Below are positions 23,632 through 35,355 of a DNA stretch of 64,000 bases, in pieces (the first letter of the stretch is position 1; every line of letters begins with the position of its first letter). Origin of the DNA: Oxytricha trifallax (taxonomy: Eukaryota; Ciliophora; Spirotrichea; Sporadotrichida; Oxytrichidae); the NCBI GenBank assembly GCA_000711775.1, contig ARYC01001138.1, positions 45,870 through 109,869 of the forward strand, in the 5' to 3' direction. Below the pieces are notes generated by a model. The model did no database searches. It saw nothing but the letters and a program-made list of their open reading frames with translations, and was not told the origin of the DNA. Position numbers and translations under genes: made by a program.

Positions 23632-24480
23632 ATGAAGAATTCTTCAAAAAAGTAAAAAGATAATCAAAATATTGACTTAGAGCGTAAGAAAGCTTCCCAA
23701 GTTTTACATTACTTAATGGAACGCAAGTAGGAAGCAAATTACGCTGATCCCTTCGATTTACTTAAGAACATGTAGGATGTAATGCAAATTTATGATAAGC
23801 CCGCTGGAGATTAGTAAAACACTAATGTTAAAGATAAATTAACTGGCTAATAATAAGAGAAATCAATCGATGATTAATCAACTAATCACACCTCAAGATA
23901 ATCTACAAAGCCCTTCAGATTCACTAATTAGTCCTTTTATTAAAATACAGTTAAGACCACGAGTAACAACTTCTACTAAAATTCATATGCGAATACTGGC
24001 ACAAAATCGAAGAAGAATATTCTTAACAGAAGTCATTTTTTAAATTAGAGTCTTGATGAAAATAGAGTAACGACTGCTTAAACAATTAACAACAGCAATT
24101 AATAGAATAATTAGACCTTCACAAGTGAATATAAAAATAATGAGGAGCTCTAACACAATCATTTAAAATAAGTGGGGAAAATATAGTTTTTAAAGAAAAT
24201 TTAGAATTTAAATAAGGATTGGTATAATCTTGAAAGAAATTATAAAATATAAATTTTGATACTCACTCATCTATCAATATAGAGTTCGAGCTACATTTAT
24301 AACTATTTAACTCAAGCATCAATCTAGAAATAGGATTGCTTCAATAGCTTTTAATTATTGCTTAGAAAATTATTCTTATAAATGATTTAAATAGCTTGCA
24401 AATTTAAAAGAATTTTGCAAATCTATAAACTAAATCTTTAATTTTTAGTTTATTTTTTTTCTCAGTTATTTATTTGTGAA
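23632..24480 (+). CDS. Low-complexity N/Q/S-rich protein, 3' end uncertain
   Basis: ATG 23632 starts MKNSSKKQKDNQNIDLERKK, a short helix (ASQVLHYLMERKQEANYADP), then a long N/Q/T-rich tail with TAA/TAG as Gln (FTNQSFYQNTVKTTSNNFYQ). The frame formally stays open to TGA at 24661-24663, overlapping the next gene in another frame. The composition beyond about 24250 looks non-coding, so an IES, intron or missed stop probably ends it earlier. Function unknown. Confidence 0.55.
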
Positions 24481-24481
24481 T

Positions 24482-24817
24482 ATGTAGTTACCTTCGATTA
24501 TGAAGAAGTAGAGAACACTAAACTAGTACAACATTAATTCAACTGGAATGAGATTATTATTTTGATATTTGCTTTATAATAGATCAACCAAGACTATATT
24601 TCAAAAGAAAGAAGAGAGATTACTGGATTTATCTAACATACCCTAAATTGCTTAAAATGCTGAGCCAGATGCCCTCTAAATTAGGTATGAAAAGATCAAG
24701 AAGTTAAGGGAAGAATTTAATGATATTAAAACTTAGTTCAAGATTCCAGAACCTTAATATTGTTGTAAGATAGGTGATTTAAGAAATTGTTAAAGATGTA
24801 GAATTTAACTATTTTGA
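24482..24817 (+). CDS. Small charged protein, 101 aa, with one IES
   Basis: ATG 24482 (MQLPSIMKKQRTLNQYNINS) reads into TGA after MRLLF. Removing a 30-bp IES with pointer AGAT restores GMRSTKTIFQKKEERLLDLS and a helical tail (IRYEKIKKLREEFNDIKTQF) ending IPEPQYCCKIGDLRNCQRCR, TGA 24815-24817. The C-terminal cysteines (CC...C..C) could bind a metal. After excision the length is exactly 102 codons. Family unknown. Confidence 0.72.
24555..24584. other. 30-bp IES, pointer AGAT
   Basis: AGAT at 24551-24554 and 24581-24584. Excision joins GGA ATG AGA to TCA ACC AAG and removes an in-frame TGA. Among the shortest IESs seen here. Confidence 0.85.
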
Positions 24818-25024
24818 AGTTTGAATATCCTTAATTTAAATTAAACTTGACATGCAATTACTGTTTAATTTTCTTAAAAGTAGTTATTCAAGATTATTAA
24901 CATTTGTTTGAGATTATATTAAAATAAGAATTTTTGGTATTGATATTCACTCTAGATTTACTAATTATTAATTAAACAATTTCAGCAATCACAATATATA
25001 ATATGCTATCATTAGGAAAAGAAA

Positions 25025-26857
25025 ATGACAATAAAATCAGTATCTTACTTTAATTAATGTATTTATCAATCTTTTAAAATTTCAAATACTAATCCATTTC
25101 TCCAATACTTCAATCCAAATTAAATAAACAACTAAAGTACTTTGTATTCTAAACGTTAAAACTTACAATCAAGAGATTCAATCTCAAATCAAAATTAAAC
25201 CTGTTCCATTGCACCAAGTTCTGTTCACAAAGATTTGAGCAAATCAGACTTAAAATAAACTAAGCTGAGTCAAATAAAAGAGTTTATATCTGAGCCTAAT
25301 AAAAATGTAAGACAGAGACCTATGACTTCAGCTAATATTCCTATAAATCGAATTAGAGAAATCAGATAGGCAAAGATGCATTAAGTTAAAAATGAAAATA
25401 AAGAAATGTGCAGAAATATGACATCTCCAGCTAGCAATCAAGATCTGAATCCCAAGAAATTCGTGAATCAGTCTGCTTAGAGAATACTAAGAAACTAAAA
25501 TGAATAAAATTAGTAATCAAAGGATTCCAAATTAAAGACTGTTAGAAGAAGAAGATTAATTTAAGAGCCTTAAATTATCGACGAAGCTAAGCTTATGGAG
25601 AAAATGGGCAGCAGTGCAATTATGGCATTGACTAATTCAGCATAGAAAAACAACTCAGATAGTTTAACAACTTTCAGATTGGGAGAAAGACGCTTTAGCA
25701 ATTAAAATGAAAATACTTAATATAATGAAATGTAAGATAAATCATTAAATTTACATAAGTAAGATGCACTTGGAAGTTTATCTGTGAGTGTAGATATGAC
25801 GCTTAATTAACGATAAAACTACAAAAATGAATATGAGCATAAATAACAATTTAGCATAGGAGATATGGTAAAGCCTGTTTAAGGAGGATTCCTTGGATTA
25901 AGACAACTATCACTTGTCAAGAATCCTTAAGATTAAGAATTAACCTTGAGGTTGAAAGATAATTCATTCGCAAACATTGATTCTTAATAAACTATAGATT
26001 TTCCATAATTCTAAGACTCTTCGAATGCCTAAATGCACAAGCCTAACAATTCGGAGTATTCATTTTTACTTAAAAATCCTTAAATAATAGCGAGCCAAAG
26101 GAATGAAAATCTTGAATATTTAGCTATTTCATCAAGAAGTTACCAACAGCCAACTTAAGATCTTGAAGTGGAGAAACAAAAGTTTAGCACCATAGGTGCA
26201 ATTAGTGATTAACAGTTCGAATTTTTCGATAAAAATAATGCTGCTGAAGAAAGATTAAATTAAAAACACTCCACTCTAATGAGAACTAGAAATTTAGAGT
26301 CAATCGAAGAAGAAAACACTTCAAAATAAGTCAATCAAACAAAGAAAAAATCTCAAATCAATGCTCTACCCAGAAAGGCTTCTCAGATCATTGAAGACCA
26401 TTCTTCATAGTATAATCTTAAAAATGATGTGATGATCTATCTAGACGAGGATGTTAACAAATCTTAGTTATAGCCAAATTAATAAATTTAATTAGAGGAT
26501 GTGACTACTAAATCACCCACAGACCAAAGACCAAAATAGCATGCTGGGGTTTCTCTGTATGAATAGTATAAAATAAATCAATAAAAATAAATGCAATTGC
26601 TATAGAAAAAGAAAAAGAAGGAACTTAAGAAACTTAAAAAGCTATAGAAGATTGACGTAGAAAGTGTCTAAACTTTATAAGTTAAATTCAATCTATTTTA
26701 TCTTCTTTATCCGTATAAATTATTATAGTAAGTTTTACATGAGAGAAGCGATATTAGCTTTAATTCATAGCTAAGGTAGTAATTTGAATCCCTTGAAAAT
26801 GAGGCAAGGTTCTCAAGGTTAGAAAAATAGAAAACAATCAAATGCTGGAGTTAATGA
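25025..26857 (+). CDS. S/N/K/Q-rich low-complexity protein, 589 aa
   Basis: Function unknown. The frame runs from ATG 25025 (MTIKSVSYFNQ) to TGA 26855-26857 with a single 63-nt intron (26681-26743; GTTAAA donor, CATGAG acceptor); spliced length is exactly 590 codons. It is mostly disordered with basic patches (KTVRRRRLIQEPQIIDEAKL) and ends in a lysine-rich helix (QLLQKKKKKELKKLKKLQK) plus LRQQFESLENEARFSRLEKQ. No IES. Its last exon overlaps the next gene's start in another frame. Confidence 0.75.
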
Positions 26858-27378
26858 ATAGCAAAGAACTACCTCTTCTTTAAACAAGAGATCAAAATCG
26901 TAAATGTAGAAAAGAGCTAAAAAGTAGAAAGAAATTGATCAAGATGAATAGTATGCTTAACAGCAATTCAATTTAATTATTTAATTATAAATTAATGCTT
27001 GAAATTTTTATTTCAAGTTTTTATTTAGTAAAGAGTAACTATGATAACATTGAATTTATTTTGTTTAAAAAACAATTCAATGAACCAAATGACTATGATT
27101 ATAAAATTCCAAAGGAATATCATGTTTATTAAAATACGACCTCAAACACATTACCTTATAATAAAAGCATACCAACAAGTTTAAATGATACTGGAAACTT
27201 TATAATTAAAAATTCAGATTAAAATAAAGGCGAGGATAAATCTGATTGTCTTTTGCAAAGCTTAACTCATTAACATAGCACCTAAATCATATAAAATTAT
27301 AAGTAAAATAACTAGATAGTAAATTAAAATTCAAATGACAGATATAACTGTAATGATAATTTTATACATGACTTATGA
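26799..27378 (+). CDS. Small basic-then-acidic protein, overlaps upstream gene
   Basis: Function unknown. ATG 26799 gives MRQGSQGQKNRKQSNAGVNE and a Lys/Gln-rich basic region, then an IES (pointer ATTTA). After it comes a conserved-looking segment (VKSNYDNIEFILFKKQFNEP; NDYDYKIPKEYHVYQ) and an N/Q-rich tail, TGA 27376-27378. The first 59 bp overlap the terminal exon of the 25025-26857 gene in a different frame. A later start within the basic region would remove the overlap. Confidence 0.6.
26976..27027. other. IES, pointer ATTTA
   Basis: ATTTA at 26971-26975 and 27023-27027. Excising 52 bp joins QQFNL to VKSNYDNIEF in frame and removes TGA near 27000. Confidence 0.75.
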
Positions 27379-28932
27379 ACTTTAAATTAAAGACTTAATT
27401 TATAAACTTTATTATTGTTAAAAGATTTTCTCTTATTGATACTAAATAGAGGTTATGGTTGAGAATTTATAATTAATATTTTAATACTAAATATGAATAT
27501 CTTGGTATCGTGATTCTAAGGTAAGTCGCACCCTCTGACAAAATTTTGAAAGAGAGAGATCAACTTAGAGTGAGGTGAGAATAGTTTGCAATTCTCATTT
27601 AACGATGACACCTGTATATCCAGCTCACTCGTAAGAAGAGTAAAATTACTCCTTGACGATATTCACTAATAAAAATATAAATATTATAATGTATTTCAAC
27701 TTATATCAGGCTAAAGTAATTACTTACATTATGCTGATTATATATACCCTGACTTTAACTCATCTAAGTTGATTCTCCCTAAATTCTTGTGTTAAACTTT
27801 GATCCTAACCGCATATTTAATAGTTTGATTAAAATTTAAAATCACGAGCCAAGCCAAGCCTATCACTATTTGAAACACTAAGTGACTTCACAAAAGAGTA
27901 ACATCTTCTCTGTGAAGCTCGCTAATATGTGTGACAATACAGTCTTCTTCTCTTTGTACAAGGTAAGCTAAAAAAAAAGATTTATTAAGTTGAGTGGGAT
28001 GGGAAAGTTGTGTGAATTGTTTGACGATGATTAACGCAGACGTATTAGCTCTATTTGATTTCAATATGAAAAAACTTCTGTTGCCTTCCTTCTGAAACTA
28101 TTCACACAAAGACTTTCCTACCCTTTCTCAATATGATATACTTTCTCAAGTTTTCATATTTAATAACTAATGTCTGTAGGTAAGGCTCAAGACTTAAGCA
28201 TCTCATTGAAAAATGAGTTGGCTTGAAGCTCTAGTTAGAGAGAAGTGTATTGATGATACACTTGTTATTTTACGACATAATTTCCTTGATGAACAAAAAC
28301 ATCGAGCTTTTTAATACTGACACTTCTCTCTACAATTGTTTCAAGCCACTCATTACTAATCTTTCTCTATCTTGAGATCATGTTGCTTACCATACTAAAT
28401 AGTATTGACTCAGAGATCAATCTCAAAATTTGTAACTTTACCAAAAGTTATCTTCAATCATTCAATGGTAAGTAAATTGCAACTCAGTTCATCTGAAGTT
28501 AAGTGGGTACGATAGTTTCATGATGCACAAACTATTCACTGAAACAAAGTGTTGATTAAAAATAGTCCTCTAAGAAGTACTGATCCATTATCTACCCTTT
28601 GCACTCACTTATAAAAATTTTTCAACGAGATATCCTAACATTTTTTATAATAGGCTGAAAACCAAAAGCACTAGAAAGATTGACGATAAAAAGTTTGAGC
28701 GACACTCAATGAGTAGCCATAAACCTTCACCAGGCTTCTCAATTATAAACATAGACTTTATATTATAGTATAATACTAACTATAACATTAATTTCTAATG
28801 AAAATCTTAAGTCAAATTATTTATTCTAAACTATCATTTATTGACACTAATCTACTTATGAGTCTTCATTCTATATCTTATCAAATTCACAAGTCAAGCA
28901 TAACTTAAATAGAATTAGAAAATAAGTTGAAG
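27379..28932. other. Non-coding block rich in imperfect hairpins
   Basis: No Gln-code frame of useful length on either strand. GC is higher than in neighbouring spacers. At least two long imperfect inverted repeats are visible: 28008-28125 (GGAAAGTTGTGTGAATTGTTT against AAACTATTCACACAAAGAC) and 28212-28360 (AATGAGTTGGCTTGAAG against TTCAAGCCACTCATT). The motif AAACTATTC or its complement recurs near 27585, 28100 and 28530. It could hold structured RNA genes or remnants of a germline-limited repeat; not identified. Confidence 0.5.
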
Positions 28933-30417
28933 TCAAATATCGTTTAGATTTAATTAAATTATCAAGATTTTTAATGAAAAATTGTAAACTTTCTATCCTA
29001 CTGCAGCTTTGATTGGTACAAATTCACTCTCAACGTTTACCTGGGCATTCACAGATATTTACTTCAATAAATTTTATAAAACTTTGGATGCATGCCTTTA
29101 ATTTATTTAGAATATTTAGTATAAATTAGCTGAGTTCTTAAGCTTCACTTTATCACCAGCTTCAAATGCAGGCTGTCCAAGATAAGGACATGAAGCACAT
29201 CTGAAGGCATCTCCAAGGTAGCATTTTCCACAGTCTGACTGCACATTGCCCACCTCAAGATCTTTCACAGTGATTTTACCTTCTAATAGTCTATTTTAAA
29301 TTAGTTTAATTATCTGCCGATTGATAAGAGATTATAATTATTGTATTTTTGACAAAGTTTATTAATTGAACTTACTCTTTTTTACCACAGGTGCAATTTT
29401 CGCAAGGTTTACCTGCCATTATTTTATCGTCTTCTCCACAGAACTTTTGGAATACTTTGATTTGAATTTATGTAATAAATATCATAAACTTTCCCATATT
29501 TTTGAATAGTATTAAATATAATAAAGAATACTGAGTTGTTTGTAGCTTCTGATCCACTGACATCTTTCATCAGTTCATCTTCATTGATCAAACCAACTCC
29601 TTCCTATAAATAAATTCCTTTAATAATCTTCTTTTTTAAGATATTTTTTATTTCCGAGATATTATCGCAAAACATTTCTTACTTGTTACTAGAGAGCAGC
29701 CCATGGATTATTGGTTGCAGGGAGTTGTTGGAATTGATTTGTATTTTGTTAGATTTAGTCAGCTTACTTTTTATTATTTTATCTTATTAATCGCTTAATA
29801 CCGTGGAAATTTATAAAAATTATCACTTTTCTCTTCTCTTGAGTGGAGCTCCTGAAGCTTACCACTATGGTTTCTTACCCTGGATAATTTTATCAGTAAT
29901 ATGAATATTTGTGAAGCCATTCATCTTGAGAAGAGAGCTCAAAGCGTCATGAGGGTTCACTCCTGCTCCTTAAATTCCATTCATCAAATTCTAATCTAGG
30001 TTAACATTCAAGCTTCAAGATATATGAATTTATTATGGAAAGGATTTCTTTTAAAGAATTTCATTAAAATAGTTCAAAATCTATAAAAGCTAATGTCTCC
30101 ATTTTGCTTGAGTGCAGAAAAGAGCAATCTCCACAATTCCTTGTCAAGTAGATTTACACTTTGCCCCAAAGCATCTGTGGATTCAATCACATCAAATGAG
30201 TTTGCAGCGAATATTAACAAGTTAAATTATGATTTCAATCTTTTTATTTAGAAATTATAAAATGAATAGGCTTCATATATTACTTATTTAGATTAATAAA
30301 ATAATTATACTATACTTGTAAGAGTTGACTCAAATTTTGCGAATCAGCCGATATGAATACTGACTAATCAGCGAATCCTTAGACTGATTAACTTTAAGCA
30401 ATCCATTTTAATTTCAT
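28933..30417 (-). CDS. CIAPIN1: Anamorsin / CIAPIN1 (DRE2) Fe-S assembly protein
   Basis: Electron-transfer scaffold of cytosolic Fe-S cluster assembly. It starts at ATG 30417 (MKLKWIAQSQSVQGFADQ). The methyltransferase-like N-domain is recognisable in pieces: [36 protein letters not shown] and [20 protein letters not shown]. Next come the linker [17 protein letters not shown], the first cysteine motif [12 protein letters not shown], and the C-terminal motif [19 protein letters not shown] followed by [11 protein letters not shown]. Both Fe-S cysteine groups are intact. The frame continues past the usual end through a 50-60 residue extension to TGA 28935-28933. Several short introns or IESs split it. 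Confidence 0.93.
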
Positions 30418-31112
30418 ATAAATATCATTATCAAATTTGCTATATCAATGATAACTTCATATATTTATAAAAAATATGATAATTTTATGAATGACAAGCT
30501 TCATTATTATTATGGATTGTTATATTAAATTATTAATTTAAATATTATAAATGCGTGATTGTTAATTATGAATTCTATTAATATTAGGAGTAGTGATGAA
30601 TGAGTTTGTATGTTAATCATTAATTATAATATTTAAATAGGATTAGTCGTCTAAGATTTTCACATTTACAAACAAAATAATAAATCAATTTTATAATATT
30701 ATTGTGTTCATTTATCATGTATTATACATTTCATAAACGATTTTAATGTTATTATCATTTGAAATATTATTGGAAAAACTTGAAACTTCAAAATACCTTA
30801 TATTTTTTGTTTCAAATTTTACAATTAATGAAAATACTGAAATTTTGACTAAACTGTATTTTATTGAGTAGTCTGGAACTTTAATTATAATAATTACTTA
30901 AAAGAGACTTAAAGACTCCCAATAAACACAAATAATCAAACTCTCATTCCTTCTCTTTTTTAAAATATAATAAATTAGTATTTCTATAATTAGTGTATAA
31001 GGTAATTTAAAAGTGAAATAAAAAGTGATGATAAATATTTATAGAATTCCCAACAATGTAAGAATATAAGAGTGATTGAATTTAAGCCCATCTTATAGAC
31101 AAAACAGAGCAA
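30418..31112. other. AT-rich intergenic region between divergent genes
   Basis: About 700 bp separate the starts of anamorsin (-) and the kinase (+). A weak palindrome (about 30537-30642, TTTAAATATTATAA arms) is present; promoter elements are not recognisable. Confidence 0.5.
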
Positions 31113-34100
31113 ATGAAAATATCAGAGCGATTTCAACTCGGAAGGAAACTTGGTCAAGGAACTTTTAGTAAGTCACAAAATCATTAAAATTGAGACAAAT
31201 TTCCTTCTGCAAATATTACACTTTTTATTCATTGGACTCAAATTATATTACTTAAATCATTATCAAACGGTTTTTTATTTTTAATTTTAAAAAGTATAAA
31301 TTATATACTTTATAGTTTAAGGGGTTTTGGGGCTGCTTCAGATTTAATTTACTCACTAATTTAACTGAATTTATGAAGTTTAAATTTAGTTAAATATCAT
31401 TTACAAAAAGTATTTTTTATTACTTCATTATTATTTTTTTATTAAAGGGAACTAATACTTATTTATATGTTCGAAATCGAATTCTATTTGAACAATAATA
31501 TTTTAATTTCATTTAGGTTATATATACGAAGCTTACGATAAAAACTTGAAATAAAACGTAGCACTTAAGATAGAGAAAAAAGATAAGAATAAGAGCATTT
31601 TGATCTTTGAATACTCCGTACTCAACATGCTCAAAGGTAGCCAATTTTCCTTCTTCTTAATTCGTATATATTTTAGGTTTTTTCATATTATATAAATAAT
31701 TTTAATATTTTTTATTAAAAAAAATATTCAATCTTCAGTAAATTTCAAAATGATAATAATAATAACTTATTTATAATAATTTGGATAATTAAAAATTAAT
31801 GTGCTTAAATAAATTAATTTATAATAAATATCTAATTGCATTGCATATAGGTTTGGGGCATGTCTGCAGCGCTTACGACTTTGTAAAAAATTCAGAGCAG
31901 AATCTCATCGTGATGGATCTTTTGGGTAAGTTTACTTTCAGCTAATTCAATTAATATTACTTTCATTAATAACATAAAAAATATTCTAAAAATAAATTCA
32001 TTATTTATTTAGGGCGTATTATTTTTATAAGCTGTTTATTGTATAAAAAGTATATACTTTAATTATAGCATTGGATTCTAAAATACTAATTTGTTGTGAA
32101 ATTTTAATTATTTTAAAATTTCAACCTTATGACCTTAAACCCCTCTTTTATAACAACTAAAATGTTTTATAATTTTTTAAATTAATTAAATATGTATGTT
32201 ACCCCAAAACCCCTTCTCTGAATATAATTATTTATTTCGGTTTAGGTAATAACTTGGCAAAAGTTAGAAAATGTTTGGAGGATAACTACTCTCTGAAAAT
32301 TGCAGTTCAACTCCTCGTAAATATTATTTTCTTAAAAATTGAATTAATTCTAATAGATTGAGATGCTAGACGCCATTGAGGAAGTGCACGATCGCGGATT
32401 TATTCACAGAGATGTCAAAGCTGTAAGTTTACCAACAAATTATTGGTTCAATAAATAATAAATGCTAAAATATTTTTAGATATCATTTATTTAATATGAA
32501 ATAGGAGTGGTTCCCATATAAATAATTAATATTTTTATATTTTATGATGAATTTAAAAACAAAGTTTAAGGGAGTATTTTTAGAGTATTTCAAAATTAAG
32601 TTTAATAATTTTTATGCTCATATAATATCAACTTCCGATTTAAATATCTAAGCATTCGTATTAACCAAACATGCTATTCAATATATTTTTAATTAAATGC
32701 ACATATTCGAATAAATTCAAAATTATGAATAATAATTAATTTAAAAATTTGATTTTTTTATTAATTTTAACGTGAGGTAAAGAGTGATTTATATAGAAAA
32801 GCTATTTGTTAAAGTTTATAATTTAGGAAGAGGAATTTTGGTTTTTTAGTTATCTAAAATCGACAAAATAAAAAAATTTTAGTTCATTTAAAATACGATT
32901 AATTAATGATACGTTAAAATTTATTGTAAACTATTTATAACTAACTTTAAATTGGATTAGTCAAATTTTGTACTCTCAAGGGATAACAAGCAAGTATTCA
33001 TAGTCGACTTCGGTTTGGCAAAGAAGCATCTCGATGAGAAAAGAGAGCCAATGACGTAGAGAAAGAAAGCTGATTTTAGAGGCACTGTATCTTTCGCTTC
33101 TCTTAACGCTCACAATAACATCGTAATTTAAATTATGCAAGTTTATCAAAATTTATAGGATCTTTTTATATTTGATTGTCATTATTTTATATACGATTTA
33201 AGTGCATAAATTTCATTAGCCTTTGACTGTTATAAATTTCATAAATAAAATTTATTATAAATCTTTCGAGAAGAGATGATTTATGGAGTTTATATTTCGT
33301 TATTCTTGACTTCTTAAATGAGAAGTTAAAATGGAGAGAACAAAAAGAATACACCATGGATGAGGTTAAGAATATAAAAACTGAATGCCTAAACAACCCA
33401 GAGGAGAAGCTCTGGATTGTCACCAAGGATGTTCCAGAAGTTAAAAACATATTCTATCACTTGAAAAGACTAAAGTATGAAGATGTTCCAGACTACGCAC
33501 TCATAAGAAATCAACTTAAGAGTATAAATCACAAGTTTTTTGAATTTAAATTTATGAGTATTCTTGAGAGAAATATTGAGATGCCTCACAACCTTATGAG
33601 TAACATGCAGCCATAACAGTTTCTAAATCAACAGAGAGTCAATGCTTCTGGCTAGAGTCTTTCTCAATAGATTTACATTCCAGCTTAGTAGCCCTAATTC
33701 ACTGTATATTAACACCATCCTTATGCTTAGAGAGCTATCAGCTACCCTTAAACTTCATAATAAATAAACCAAGAATTTCAAACACCTGAAAGACCTTTAA
33801 ATCATCATAGACTACTAAACTCAAGCACTGCCTAGCTTATTAATCAGTAGCACCAAGTTGCTTCTCTCAACTAAAATGGAATTGATAATGGCAGTGTGCA
33901 AGAGGATGGAGCCTTTCCTAAAGCCTCTCCTCATCATATGCTTTCATCGACTAATGGATCATAATCACATCAATCTCAAATTGCCTAAAATTGTAACCTC
34001 TCAAATAATTTGTCATAACAGTACTTTCAAACTAGTCTTCAGTAAAGAAAACCCGGAGACAATCAGGTTTTTATTACATAGAATGGAACTAGTAATGGTG

Positions 34101-35220
34101 CTTAAAGAGATTTGAACTCTTCAAATGGAATGATATTCAATCAATCCATATAGATTGGTGGATAAAATGCTCAAATGCAGATTAGCTAGCCATAAGATTC
34201 TCAAGACAAGAGATAATAATTGAAGAGGAAGGCTGGCGCACCACTTGAATAAGTCGTGAGACATGAGCAAAATCATGCAAACGATAATAACAATTAAGGA
34301 AACAATTTAATCTTCGGAAGCGTAATCGATAAAAATAATGGCCCTGCATAATCTCAAAATAAAAAGCTTAAGCAAGTTACTAAATTGGAGAAAAAAGCAG
34401 CTATTGCAGCAGTTCAGATTAACCCCAGAAAGAAGGATATTAAGAAGCAAAACTAAGCTCAAATATAAATCATACCTGATGAAGAGCCTCTTTAAGTAAA
34501 AACTCTTCTAGAAAACGCTTAGAACGGTGAACTCTAAGTTAATGAGGCGGGAAAACTCTAACAAAACAATATGACAATTCCAGGGAACCTACCGATATTT
34601 TAATTTTCTCCTTCTAATGCCAGTAACGTGAATCAATAGATTAGTATAAGTTAGAATTTCTATCTCTCCCCTCAGTTTTTGCTGCTTCTCAACGATCATC
34701 CAGAGAACACTGCCTAAATATTACAGCAAGCTGCTTTAGCTAACGGCTAAACCTATCCAATGCCTGGAGCATTATCTCAACATCAAGCCGGATTAATCAA
34801 TCAACGTTCGCAAAATCATTTAAACTCAAATAATCCTGAAATTATAAATCCTTCAGGATTGGTTTAAATGAATCTTATTGCCATAATAAAAAATTTACTA
34901 GTTAATTCTCAATCATTAATTTGCTTTTTTGATTAAATTAAGAATTTCACAATAACAACCAAAATAACCTATATAATAAATATTAAGCAACTGCCTCTCA
35001 AACCTTCACTCATCAAACAAATGCTACTCAATAGCAATTGAATTAAATAGATACTAATGCCCTCTTCAACTTCAACGCTAAGTTTTAGAAGACAAATCTT
35101 TAAACTTTGGAAACATTTACGGAGACAAAAATTAAAGAGGAGCAACTTGATGGGAATAATTTGCAAAATAACAAAAATACAATAATTAAAAAAATTCTAC
35201 CTAATTAAATTACCTCACTG
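31113..35220 (+). CDS. Casein kinase 1 / tau-tubulin kinase-like Ser/Thr kinase with long Q-rich tail
   Basis: From ATG 31113: FQLGRKLGQGTFSYIYEAYD (glycine loop), NVALKIEKKDKNKS (catalytic Lys), LIVMDLLGNNLAKV, FIHRDVKASNFVLSRDNKQ (catalytic loop), VFIVDFGLAKKHLDEKREP, ADFRGTVSFASLNAHNNI (TTBK-type activation segment), SRRDDLWSLYFVILDFLNEK. Introns: 31168-31516, 31637-31850, 31926-32245, 32317-32356 and 32423-32960; all are GT-AG but four are five to ten times longer than the norm here. The NAHNNI/SRRDD junction lacks a splice acceptor and fits an IES. A Q/N-rich tail of about 500 residues follows, with one TTAA-pointer IES. The stop lies beyond about 35220 and was not fixed. Confidence 0.88.
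33127..33260. other. Probable IES in kinase gene, pointer TAA
   Basis: The left flank ATCG-TAA (33124-33126) and right flank TTA-TAA (33258-33260) share TAA in the same codon phase. Excision gives NAHNNIVNLSRRDD, one residue longer than typical CK1 spacing. No AG acceptor precedes the right-hand coding segment. The short pointer makes the exact limits uncertain. Confidence 0.5.
34868..34941. other. IES in kinase tail, pointer TTAA
   Basis: TTAA at 34864-34867 and 34938-34941. Removal of 74 bp joins PSGLVQ to EFHNNNQNNLYNKYQ in frame. Confidence 0.65.
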
Positions 35221-35355
35221 CTATGTTTAATGTATATATAATTAACTAATCATAAGCTTATTTCAAAGAGAAAAGTGATTCGCTTAAAAATTAAAAGAAA
35301 TTTTACTTCATCTTTAAATTTATATGTAATTAATGCATACAATAATTCAGATTAT

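Noticed and set aside
30537..30642. Small AT palindrome as a transposable element or origin
   Set aside because: The arms are short, pure A/T and expected in such AT-rich spacer DNA; no flanking duplication.
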